Assembly (NCBI GenBank): GCA_963681505.1
Contig: OY811984.1
Coordinates: forward strand, 780,772-844,771
Direction of reading: 5' to 3'
Origin: Eunapius fragilis
Lineage: Eukaryota > Porifera > Demospongiae > Spongillida > Spongillidae
Length of the DNA stretch: 64,000 nucleotides
Positions 20,182 to 31,300 of this stretch are shown piece by piece. Each line of letters opens with the position of its first letter. Position 1 is the stretch's first letter. Under the pieces are notes generated by a model, which saw nothing but the letters and a program-made list of their open reading frames with translations, ran no database searches and had not been told where the DNA came from. The position numbers and the translations under genes were made by a program.

Positions 20182-22978
20182 ATGGATCTACAGCTTTGCG
20201 ACTATCTATACGTCCGTCATTCTTCGGGCTCAGCTGAGAGGTTAAGAAAAGAAGGCCTATCGGCTGAGATCTATAAGGTTAGTGTACCGCCCTTCTATTG
20301 TAATATTTTTACAATGATAATTAAAACAAACCTTAGCAGCTTATTACTGACACGCCTAACTGTTATATTTCAGAAATGGAAGCGTCGCTGGGTGGTGCTG
20401 AGCGCAAACATTTCGCCTTCAAAGTGTTCCTTGATCTATTGCAAAAAGGAGACCGACTGGCTGTCCAATAAACAAAGCGAAATCAGCAAATGCCAACTGA
20501 CCGGCTTTTCGGTGCAAAATGCCACCGGTCGCGGAAAACATGACAACCACCTGATCATCTCCCTCCATGCCTACGATATCTGCCTGTCCTTTGAGTCAGT
20601 TACGAAGATGGAGCAGTGGTACAAAGCTTTGGAACGTATGCTCGGTAGGCGGAGTCAGCAGCTATTAATCCTGAAAAGTGGACGTGCTAATTACCTTATA
20701 AACGACCGCTACAGTACCGGCTCAAAGCAACGGAAGAGTCAAGCTCGCAACAACGGAAAATAAAGCATATTCATGGTGGGGTTGGGAAAGCTGTTGCTTT
20801 CATCAATAAAATTCATTCGACGAAGGCCGGTCCAGATCGATCGATATCGATGGATAAAGCAGTACATGTAAGGTTGCGCTATGGACACCATGAATATGCC
20901 TTATTTTCGGTTGTTGCGAGCTGTGACTTTTCCGTTGTTCCGAGCCGGTATCATAGCCGATTATGTGCCCCTCCCCCTCCCAAATAAAAATTTATCCCCC
21001 CGGATAATATCTTCTGTCCGGGGGGTGGACATGTTCTGCTAGTGGATTCTGTAGACCATTTCAGGATGACGACAGGCCAAAATGAGAGCGTGTATGCCTT
21101 TTAAGCGCTTATCTAGGACCAAATTAGTGGTATATCGAGTCGGTCAGACCAAACGAAAGCTGCCTGCAAGCGTGCTAAAAAAATGCAGGGGAGGGTGACA
21201 GATTCTGTGGAGGGAGGATAAGACCAATGATGCATAAAGGGTCGTGACCGAAATAGGCTTTGCCTAATACATGCTTAATTAATTACTTACGATCGTACTC
21301 GACCCGTCCTCATCCATTCTTTGACAGGGTCGGATACGCGGGCTCACCTCCCACCCTAACCCTCACTAAGCAGAGGGCTCACCTCCCTCTCTTACCCTCA
21401 CCAAGCACAGAGGGCTCACCTCCCACCCTAACCCTCATTAAGCACAGTGGCTCACCTCCCTCCCTAACCTCACCAAGCACAGAGGGCTTACCTCCCTCCC
21501 TAACCCTCACCAAGCACATGCAGAGGACTCACATCCCTCCATTATCGTTATCAAACACATCTCTTCAGTTTTTATGTGCAGCAACTGTTTGAAAAGGCAG
21601 TTGCTGTATGCTAAATGATTAATTTTAAATTCCCAGCATGCTGCCATGGTTATTTTAAATTGCACAATTCGCATGTGTGTGTATGCATCATATTAAGCCC
21701 CATCTATTGATCTCTCCTGCAGAATTCTATGATGTCTTTCTGCAGCAATGCCCCAAGTACAGTAGGCTCCAAGGTGAGTACGTGGTCCAGTTCTCTTCCC
21801 CAGACCTTTTTAAGGTGTGGGGGTTGAATGGTCAACTGCTCTGGGAATGGCCACTTAGCAATGTGAGGAGAATTGGCTACCAGAAATCAACTAAGGAGCT
21901 TGAAGTTGAAGTTGGAAGGTTTGGCTGGGGAGGAGGGGATATCTGGTATTGCCATTAAGTTAAGTGTATCTTCCCCTCCCCTGTCCAACTGACCTGGTAC
22001 AACAGAAAGTCATGTGTAGGAGATGGGCAGTTCTTCTTTGCTGGTCAGAGGGTATTCGCATTGTACCGCACAATTAAGGGAGCCATGGAGGTGCCTGTCC
22101 AGCCAATCAGGTCCCCAGACCAGTCCACAGGGTCACCAGTTGAGTCCACAAGGTCACCACCAGATCTACCAGCAATGTCTCCAGACCAGATCATAGAGTC
22201 ACCAGTCCATTCCATGAGATCACCAAGGTCACCAGTCCATTCCATGAGATTACAAAGGTCACCAGTTCATTCCATTAGATCACCAAGGTCACCAGCCCAT
22301 TCCATAAGATCACCAAGGTCACCAAGGTCACCAGTCCATTCCATGAGATTAAAAAGGTCACCAGTTCATTCCATTAGATCACCAAGGTCACCAGCCCATT
22401 CCATAAGATCACCAAGGTCACCAGCCCATTCCATGAGATCACCAAGGTCACCAGTCCATTCCATGAAATCACCAAGGTCACCAGTCCATTCCATGAGATT
22501 ACCAAGGTCACCAGCCCATTTCACGAGATCACCAAGGTCACCAACCCATTCCATGAGATCACTAAGGTCACCAGTCCATTCCATGAGATCATTAAGATCA
22601 CCAGTCCATTCCATGGGATCACCAAGGTCACCAGTCCATTCCATGAGATCACCATGGTCACCAGTCCCATCTGTGAGATCAACCCTGAATGACAGAGCAC
22701 TGATGAGGTCATCAGAAGACATTCACTCTCCAGAATACACATATGTTACAGTTGGTCAAACAAGGTACAGCGTTAACAGTGCCCAGTCCCACCTGAATGG
22801 TGCATTACTGAAAAGTGCCACACCAAGCCTGGACAGTGCCCAGGCCACTGTGGACAGTGCCCAGGCCCATATCAATGATGCCACATCTTACATGTCTTAC
22901 ATGTGTCTGGACAGTGTGGACAGTACATATGATGATGTCACAATGGGACATGAGGATAGTGCTGCCCAGTACATATGA
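20182..22978 (+). CDS. DOK-like PH-PTB adaptor, copy C, expanded and truncated tail
   Basis: Exons 20182-20277, 20374-20644, 21723-21918 and 22006-22978 join in frame to 1536 nt (511 aa), the longest copy. PH is of the GFSVQNATGRGKHD type; a unique Asn replaces Lys. The PTB exon has one codon more than A and B (LQQCPKYSR instead of LNCPKYSR). The tail carries about sixteen SPRSPVHSMR-like decapeptides where D, E and F have one. Further on, relative to B, 8 nt are missing after CATGAGGATAGTGCTGCCCA, so the frame ends at AAQYI. The downstream sequence, including the region for YDSI and IYDDTVL, is still recognisable but out of frame. The N-terminal domains look intact, so the product may still be made without its last docking motifs. 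The AATAAA found behind the other copies is altered to AATTAAA. Confidence 0.82.
21340..21545. repeat. about 36-bp intronic minisatellite, copy C
   Basis: Five to six units of CACCTCCCTCCCTAACCCTC plus ACCAAGCACAGAGGGCT in the PH-PTB intron of copy C. The same array lies in the matching intron of copy E. Confidence 0.88.
22195..22660 (+). repeat. coding 30-bp minisatellite of copy C tail
   Basis: About sixteen 30-bp units (core TCACCAAGGTCACCAGTCCA plus TTCCATGAGA), each encoding SPRSPVHSMR or a close variant. One extra 9-bp partial unit is present. The frame stays open throughout. Confidence 0.92.
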
Positions 22979-23892
22979 CAGCATTTCAGGGTCATCAGAC
23001 TACAATTGAACATCAGGACAGTGCCCAGACCCACATGTATGATGATACTGTCTTATAAGGCAGAAGGGGGGGAGAACAACTGAAAATTACAGAGATCAAG
23101 TTCCTTACTCAGCTGAATTGGATTGTAAATATATCAACGCGGTCAATTAAAAACATTTAAAGAACGCACCGTGATAGGTGGCCTTTGGACAAAATAAAAA
23201 TCTGATCCGAGATCTGATCGCACAATATTGTTTATCAATAACCGGTAAATAGCATAAAAGTTAATACCTTCAATTCATAGGATACATGTACATTAATACT
23301 ATTAACTCAGTTCTCCAATAAACACGCCTCCATGCTTAGTGGACGGATTGAGTCAATTCTGTATAACAAATCGTTTGGGTCAGGTTGTAAATCCGGGTGA
23401 AGGTAAGCGATTATAATGCTCAATGCGCCATGTTAGTTCCTCTAAGGTTATCATCGCCGTTTTCTACCACGCTCTTAAATTATACAGTGCAGGAGTTCGT
23501 TAACGATTGGAAATTGCAGTGCCGCGCGGTTTTCTTCCTGGGCAGCTGTTTCGTAGCTCCTTTCAAGCAGTTGCCGCATTTTTGGCGACGAACGACGACC
23601 TCTAAGTTTGTTTCTGAAAAGAAACGTGCGTTTCCATCAACGTCCAAAACACCAGTACCAAATGAAATTGTCATGCGGCACAATTTTTAACTGTGGGTCA
23701 CGCAGCGCAGCAGAGAAGGAAGTTGTCAAGATGACTGATTAAGAACGGCCCAAAGTGCAGGGAACTTGGATGGGAGTGCATTCCCCTGGCTGTTGAGACG
23801 TATGGTGGTTGGAGAGAAGTGGCCCATGATACATTCCAGTACCAGCAGTAGGATCAGCCTCCAGTGAAGCCATAGTGACGAAGGAGGTGTAG
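22979..23892. other. 3' flank of copy C, conserved behind B and E
   Basis: Non-coding 3' sequence shared with the regions behind copies B (18210-18660) and E (44730-45560). It has AT-rich sequence and a block with GAAAAGAAACGTGCGTTTCC. An open frame at 23397-23690 is not kept in the copy behind E, so it is not called a gene. Confidence 0.5.
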
Positions 23893-24845
23893 AGGGGTGG
23901 ACATCAAGGTGCTGTAGCAGGGTTAAGGGGTGGACATCAGGGTGCTGTAGCAGGGTTAAGGGGTGGACATCATGGTGCTGTAGCAGGGTTAAGGGGTGGA
24001 CATCATGGTGCTGTAGCAGGGTTAAGGGGTGGACATCAGGGTGCTGTAGCAGGGTTAAGGGGTGGACATCAGGGTGCTGTAGCAGGGTTAAGGGGTGGAC
24101 ATCATGGTGCTGTAGCAGGGTTAAGGGGTGGACGTCATGGTGCTGTAGCAGGGTTAAGGGGTGAACATCAGGGTGCTATAGCAGGGTTAAGGGGTGGACA
24201 TCAGGGTGCTGTAGCAGGGTTAAGGGGTGGACGTCATGGTGCTGTAGCAGGGTTAAGGGGTGAACATCAGGGTGCTGTAGCAGGGTTAAGGGGTGGACAT
24301 CAGGGTGCTGTAGCAGGGTTAAGGGGTGGACATCATGGTGCTGTAGCAGGGTTAAGGGGTGGACATCATGGTGCTGTAGCAGGGTTAAGGGGTGGACATC
24401 AGGGTGCTGTAGCAGGGTTAAGGGGTGGACATCAGGGTGCTGTAGCAGGGTTAAGGGGTGAACATCATGGTGCTGTAGCAGGGTTAAGGGGTGGACATCA
24501 GGGTGCTGTAGCAGGTTAAGGGGTGGACACCAGGGTGCTGTAGCAGGTTAAGGGGTGGACATCAGGGTGCTGTAGCAGGGTTAAGAGGTGGACATCAGGG
24601 TGCTGTAGCAGGGTTAAGGGGTGGACATCAGGGTGCTGTAGCAGGTTAAGGGGTGGACATCAGGGTGCTGTAGCAGGGTTAAGGGGTGGACATCAGGGTG
24701 CTGTAGCAGGGTTAAGGGGTGGACATCATGGTGCTGTAGCAGGGTTAAGGGGTGGACATCAGGGTGCTGTAGCAGGGTTAAGGGGTGGACATCATGGTGC
24801 TGTAGCAGGGTTAAGGGGTGGACATCATGGTGCTGTAGCAGGGCA
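23893..24845 (+). repeat. 33-bp satellite array, unit 1
   Basis: About 28 tandem units of GGGTTAAGGGGTGGACATCA plus GGGTGCTGTAGCA, with A/G and T/G variants at fixed positions and some 32-bp units. Each unit has a GGGTTA step like a telomeric hexamer and G-runs. It sits in the flank of copy C, and the matching array in the flank of copy E is more than twice as long. Confidence 0.95.
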
Positions 24846-25299
24846 GGTGAGGTAGCACAGACCTAAAACATCCCACCTCCTCCCCAGACCAATCACTTAC
24901 TCCTCCTACCCTGACCTAAGACTTTCCCCCTCCTCCCCCTGGTTTTAGTATTCATCAATCCTATATGTAACCTGCTTCTGCTGCAGGTTCCAAAAACCTC
25001 AGCCTCCCTCCTCAAGGACAGAGCCGAGATTAGAGGGAAGGACGGCTGAGATCCCTCTGATCTCAGCCATCTCCCCTTCCCTCCTGTTAATATGCACATA
25101 GTTTGCTCCACCTAGTGACGACAGGGGTTATTACAGTAGTCCTATGTGCTCCTACTAAGGCACCTGCACCCAATATATGGAGGGAGATCTTTACTGTCAA
25201 TGGTCCAACACAACACATACTTTTAAATACAGAATGGATGATAACAGTTAGAAGTTGAATGATTCCTGAGGATGAGATAAAATTTGGCCCAGCCAGTTA

Positions 25300-25911
25300 T
25301 TACCGCTGTTCAGGTGGAGATGGGGACGAAATGGTAGACAGGGGAGGGGGAGGAGGGGCAACAGACAAAGCAGTCACACTCGCTCCCCCACCATCCCCCT
25401 CCAACGTAAGGCACGCCTCCACAGGGGTGGGCAAGGCCACGCTAGCCACGCCCACCTGCTCGATGCTTGGGACGATCAGTTGTGCTGACGTGAACCCTGT
25501 CTCGTCCACCACAGATGAGCCGTTGCCTTCATACCCTGTAACCGTAGCAACCTTTGATCTGCTACCAATGGATACATGTCCCAGAGGTGCGAGCTTTCCA
25601 CAGGAGACCACACCCCTTCCTGTGTCTGTAATCTGACCCCTTGACACCTGTGCCATGGTGGGTGGTGGAGGAGGAGGTCCATGACTGTTGCACCCATTTT
25701 CACCTAGCTGAACCAATGGAATAGGTTCCGTGCCATTTCCTGATTGGGCAAAGGCCACGTCAGGCTGAATGGCCATGCCTATTTCTTCACAGGCTTCTAC
25801 GTTAGACTGCAGAGATGAAGGTGGAGGGGAGGAGGGTGAGGGCAGGGAGGGAGGAGAGGGGAAGTCGTGGAGGAGGAGGAGGAGGAGGGTGAGGGCAGGG
25901 AGGGAAGTCAT
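25300..25911 (-). CDS. unknown proline-rich ORF, copy 1
   Basis: An open frame of 203 aa begins MTSLPALTLLLLLLHDF, which looks like a hydrophobic leader, then is Pro/Ser-rich with PPPPPPTMAQ and a C-terminal APPPPPLSTISS. I recognise no domain. A second copy lies at 48595-49257. Most residues are identical, with a few missense changes (for example Ser to Cys in VSIGSR), and a length change in a G-run shifts the last residues. A plausible upstream exon (VNRVTPVEMEQCSDSSAG) with a pyrimidine-poor acceptor lies near 25970-26060. It could be a coding exon carried in the duplication, or chance low-complexity reading. Confidence 0.3.
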   Translation of the reverse strand: MTSLPALTLLLLLLHDFPSPPSLPSPSSPPPSSLQSNVEACEEIGMAIQPDVAFAQSGNGTEPIPLVQLGENGCNSHGPPPPPPTMAQVSRGQITDTGRGVVSCGKLAPLGHVSIGSRSKVATVTGYEGNGSSVVDETGFTSAQLIVPSIEQVGVASVALPTPVEACLTLEGDGGGASVTALSVAPPPPPLSTISSPSPPEQR

Positions 25912-27767
25912 GGACGAAAAGAGGAGGGAGACATGACAGGTAGATGTGTGATAGCTACAACCATAGCGGGAGAAGACTAGGCACCTATTGGAGAGGGGGT
26001 GCGGTCAAAGTTAGCCATCCCAGCACTGCTATCACTGCATTGCTCCATCTCAACAGGTGTGACACGATTTACCTGTTTGGGTAGAAGAGTTCACACATGC
26101 TAACGCATTGCAAGGTTTAAAATGTTGTGAGGTGGGGTGGGTGGTGGTGGTGTGCCAGCAAGGGGGAAAAGTCTACCTTTGCAAAGAGATTAGCACAACA
26201 GTGTCTTTCATGTGACTGGGATTCTCTCATGGACTTAATAATTGAAAGGAAAAAAATCCTATATTTAGCACCTGTAAATGTGTTTTTGCTGTTTGTTCAT
26301 TGAAGGGGTCTAGTTACATTTATAGGTACTGGCATGTTGTACAAGTCTTCTAGGGTTGGGCCGAGGAGGTAAGGCTTAAACCCTTTAGTTAAGTTGCATG
26401 ATAGTGCATCCTGTCTGCTTCACCTTCATATTCGCCTTTTGATTACTGTTTGTTCCACTTTGTGAAGACCACATTTTTTGCAGACACGGGTCAAATCTCT
26501 TCGCAGCGTTGCTGCTCCACAAGGAAGCGTAGCATAGGGTAGCGCAGGGTATAGCAACCGCACTTTCAACACAATACAAATCCTTCAAGAAGTTGTTTCA
26601 ATGTATAAAAAAGGATGAAGACATCCTTCTGGGTTGTCTTAGGAAGCTTAGCAGTAAGTATAGTTTAATGCAACTATGGCCACACCAAACTAATCTTTAG
26701 TTTCTGGACGGTCCTCCACATTATACAAGTGGCTACGAAGCGTATATTCTGTTTTCTAACGCTCGATCGAAAACCACGCCTACGGAGCCAATCCTACATA
26801 GGACCTACTATCGTAGGTCCTGATTTAAGCATGCGGGCGGGCGGGTGATTAGGACTTCAGGACTGCATTATTCCGGCTACATGTGCATCAAATTGATTCA
26901 ATTTCACCTGTTTTTAAGACATTCTAAAACATACTATATACAGCTTGTTTTATTTTTGTCCATTTCCATTTCTATTCTTCTAGGAAGGCTCGAACGGGTC
27001 TTGCGGGGGCGTGGTCGGCCCATTCCTCCCTAGCGAGGGTATGAGGGAGAGGGCTGTAAGCCTACCCAGAAGCTTTGCAGCTTTAGAATTTGTAAATTCT
27101 TGAAACTGTTACTATGGCGTTGGGCGCTGCAGGGTTCCAAACATCAATTTGATGGGAGACAGCAGTGCATAGCTATACTTGTTATAAACTTGACATGCAG
27201 CATTGAATTATCTATAAGTCCAGCTGTCTTCATATTACTACTTATCATAGTACGCTATCATTAGAGCGCCTTTCATGCAGTTCTAATTTCCGTTCAAACA
27301 GGGTTCGATGCATGTAGAATGCTCCGATCCTTGTATACTGGTTACCTTTTGTGGCCTGGCTGATGTTTAGTATGAAAAGATCACCTTCAGGCTTGTTCAA
27401 AAAATAAGACTACAGTTCACTCGGGTCATGTGAGAAGCTATTGAAATGATTATGTATATGAAATGATTATAGTCACACTAAACGATAAATCAGTGAATGC
27501 GGTGGGGATAAAAGGATGCGGGCGGGGACTAGAAACTAAAGATTAATTTGGTGTGGCCTATACGTTCCTTATAACACATCGGGTGCCGAACACTCCTACG
27601 CTATTGCGCATGCTGATCACTACCTACGTTACCCTAGACACGCGATAATCTTAGACACAAAGGTGCATAGTGTTTTTTTTTTTTATGGTATTGTTTTCCT
27701 CCTTTTTACAAAGGTTCCGTTTTCATGTACTGCCTCGCATTCCAGAGGTCTTGTATAGTTCTTACAG
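25912..27767. other. duplicated intergenic DNA upstream of copy D
   Basis: About 1.85 kb that matches 49258-50790 closely. No coding exon is supported. It includes TCCTATATTTAGCACCTG (core of the foldback family, 26258), the GCAGCGTTGCTGCTCCAC block on the minus-strand side (26504), and the palindrome TCCTACATAGGACCTACTAT/CGTAGGTCC near 26790-26822. Confidence 0.5.
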
Positions 27768-27934
27768 TACACAGCCAAATCTTAACAACCTGGTACAGGA
27801 ATGACTGCTGAACGAATATGTTCCAGATTGTTGCGACAACATTCATGCCATGAATGTTGTCGCAACAATCTGGAACATAAACATATCCGTTCAGCAGTCA
27901 TTCCTGTACCAGGTTGTTAAGATTTGGCTGTGTA
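27768..27934. repeat. foldback element with about 80-bp arms
   Basis: Near-perfect inverted repeat. The arms start TACACAGCCAAATCTTAACA and end at the centre ATTCATG-C-CATGAAT (centre 27848). The right arm has one small insertion and one change. It has almost no loop, so it would form a long hairpin. Confidence 0.85.
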
Positions 27935-28172
27935 GGCATACGCTGGAAGTACTACAGAACCTGATCTTCCTCCAATTACTAACCCCGCTTTATATGCAGC
28001 CCAAGGACTAGCTAGCTTTATAACCATTTAGCATAGGCAGCAGAGCCCGGTTTGTCTAAGTAGTTAGCTGTAAATCATGTAGATATATATTCATCATAAT
28101 GAATCGGCTAGGGTCGATAATCATTTCAATATTTCAGGGCGTGGGTTTTTCGTTCACAGCAGTGTACCATAT

Positions 28173-28307
28173 GGCTATTCCATTTAATGACCGTACAGGG
28201 GTACGGAATAAATCACCCCGGACAGTTAATAAATCCCTCTGGATATCACCGCGTTAATAACTATTTTTCCATTCGTACCTGTATACGGTTATTGAATGGA
28301 ATAGCCC
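28173..28307. repeat. 135-bp MITE upstream of copy D
   Basis: Terminal inverted repeats GGCTATTCCATTTAATGACC and GGTTATTGAATGGAATAGCC, with a second matching stretch GTACAGGGGTACG/CGTACCTGTAT. The equivalent site upstream of copy B lacks it. In front of copy F the same element is split by a hAT transposon. Confidence 0.75.
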
Positions 28308-28343
28308 ATGCTCAATAATTTTTGTGTATTGCCGGGGCCTCGA

Positions 28344-31300
28344 ATGGATCTACAGCTTTGCGACTTTTTATACGTCCGTCATTCTTTGGGCTCAGCTGAA
28401 AGGTTAAGAAAAGAAGGCTTATCGGCTGAGATCTATAAGGTTAGTAATACCCGGCGCCCTTCTATAATTATAATTAAACAACCATAGCAGCTTGTTACAC
28501 GCGCCTAACTGTTCTATTTCAGAAATGGAAGCGTCGCTGGGTGGTGCTGAGCGCAAACATTTCGCCTTCAAAGTGTTCCTTGAACTACTGCAAAAAGGAG
28601 ACCGACTGGCTATCCAATAAACAAAGCGAAATCAGCAAATGCCAACTGACCGGCTTTTCGGTGCAAAAGGCCACCGGTCGCGGAAAACATGACAACCACC
28701 TGATCATCTCCCTCCGTGACTACGATATCTACCTGTCCTTTGAGTCGGTTACGAAGATGGAACAGTGGTACAAAGCTTTGGAACGTATGCTCGGTAAGCG
28801 GTCAGCTTGCTATAATAATGAAAACATTTTTTACGAGAAATGTTGGTGGTTTAATGGCAATGGTGGTGTAAAAAAGCACGGAAACATAGGCTTTGTACTG
28901 AAAAGAAAGAAGTGAAATAAACCTATAGCATGCAATCCTGACCAGTTACCGCGATTAATTCTTTATAACCATATCGCAAAATAAATGTATACGGACCACT
29001 ATTGGGTCAAAAAGAACAATGCTAAACATACCGTAATAATGGCGTCATTAAACTCACTATCTTAATGCATTGTTTGGAGCCTATGTTTGCACAACCAGAA
29101 TGAAATGCAGCAACATGGAGGGTCTAGGCATGTCAGTAGACAGACCCTTTCTGTACACATGTGTGTTACAGTACAGAATATAATTTTCATCTCTGCACAA
29201 CGTGAAGGTTCAGATGCCCATAGAGTTCAGTAAGAACTACTGATCCTTACGAATATTCAATAGATCTCGCGTAGGATCCTCAAAAAACCCTCGTTGTTTT
29301 CCGCCAATTGCTCCCGTGGGAGCATTTGGTAGCAATTCGTGAGGTAACGAATTGCGCCAATTGCACCCGTGGGAGCAATTGGGAGCAATTCGATTGCCTA
29401 ATTCAGATGCAGACAGAGACAGTTTTTTTTTACTCTGCAGGGAGATGTTTCTATTGTCCGCGTATGCATTTGGTGCGGGACACTACTATTAGTCTGATTC
29501 AAAGTGTTAACGTCTGGAAGTTTTTCGAGACTTTCCACACCATCCGACCTTACGTGCTGACATTGTTCTAATCAAGATACATTTCAAAGTGACTCTGTTT
29601 TACTCTTACTAGTTTTTTGAGCACAAAAGTACGAATATTGGACGTAGACTGGATACGACACAACACTTTCTTGAGAGAAATGCCTAATAGTTTAGATGCA
29701 TGCACGTTATTGCATTCGAAGTCTAATATGCGATTGTTCAAAGCTCACAGTTGACTGTACTTTGTACCTCCCCCATCGACCTGACTTAGAGACACGCCCC
29801 CAACACACACTACATGCATGTGGTGATAGTTTTACGAATTAAGGCATATCCATCAAGTGAAATTACATACGTTTGTCCATTAATTCCTTCACACACAGAG
29901 ATCACAGCTATATGCATGCACAGGAATACAGGGGGAAAAACACAATTATTTATAATATTTGTTATATAAATCATCCTTAAGAAATGTTTTTAGAGCCACT
30001 GAGAGCTAGATGGTTGTGCATGTGGCCAGCTGCATGGTTGTATGCATCTGGTTGTAGGGCCAGAGCAGGTTGTGGGGCCAGGGCTGGTTGTGGGGCCAAA
30101 GCTGGTTGTGGAGCCAGAGCTGGTTGTGGGGCCAGAGCTGGTTGTGGAGCCAGAGCTGGTTGTGGGGCCAGAGCAGGTTGTGGGGCCAGGGCTGGTTGTG
30201 GAGCCAGAGCTGGTTGTGGGGCCAGAGCTGGTTGTGGAGCCAGAGCTGGTTGTGGGGCCAGAGCAGGTTGTGGAGCCAGAGCTGGTTGTGGGGCTAGAGC
30301 TGGTTATGGGGCCAGAGCTGGGAGCCAGGGCTGTGTGTGGAACCAGAGCTGGTTGTGGAGCCAGAGCTGATTGTGGGACCAAAGTTGGTTGTGGGGTCAC
30401 GGCAGTTGTGGACCAGAGCTTGGTTGTGGAGCCAGGGCTGGTTGTGGAGCCAGAGATGGTTGTGGGGCCAGAGCTGGTTGTGGGGCCAGAGCTGGTTGTG
30501 GGGCCAGAGCTGGTTGTGGGGTTGTGCATTCATGAGGCCAGGGTAGCACAGTTGTGCATGGGCCCAGGGTTGGTGTGGGACCAGACCTGGTTGTGAGGCA
30601 TGATTGTGGAGTCAGGGATGGTTGTGGGGCCAGAGCTGGTGGTGGGGTCGTGTGTGCATGGGGTCAGGTTGCATGGTTGTGCATGGACCCAGGATTGGTT
30701 CTGAGGGTATGGCTGGTTGTGCATGGGAACAGGGCTGGGTGGTGGGGGTAGGCCTGGTTGTACATGGGGTCAGGGCTAGTATGTGAGACCATGCAAGCAC
30801 GGACATTAGAACCTTTCATTTTCTACAATGCCAGTGTCTGTTGTGTAAAACAGTCCGTGCACAACTTAACGTAGTACTGTACTGATCAACCGTTTTGACC
30901 TAGTTGCTAGGTCTCCTGCACGAACTGTTAACTTTAAAACGTATAACAGAGCCGCTTCGAAAACAATAAAATTATCAAGTTCATTCCATCTACAATACAA
31001 AGCTATGCGTCGTTGGAGCCAGAAAACGTCCTCAGTTTGTACACAAGCCAATGAGTAAATGACCTACAGCTAAAAGTTTATATGTTTTAAGTCGCATAGT
31101 GTTCGATTGGTTTAAGCTACGATCATGGTACTTGTGGCATCGGATAGAGTACAAGTTGTATAACCATAAAACAGTGCATCTCATATATTGGAGGCATATT
31201 GCCGTGTCTGGAACCCCGACCCATACGTAGCATTTCTTGTACACAACCCAGCATGCTTGTCTTTTAAAAGTTTTTGCGTGGGCAATGTTATAACGAAATC

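Noticed and set aside
23397-23690. 97-codon ORF behind copy C
   Set aside because: The matching sequence behind copy E (45100-45350) has several indels and a stop, so the frame is not maintained.
23893-24845. CRISPR-like or telomeric array
   Set aside because: Units are directly adjacent with no spacers, and the period is 33 bp rather than a hexamer. The GGGTTA step alone does not make it telomeric; genes lie on both sides.
29984-30806. Overlapping ORFs on both strands in the copy D intron
   Set aside because: All lie in the 18-bp minisatellite and have no non-repeat domain.
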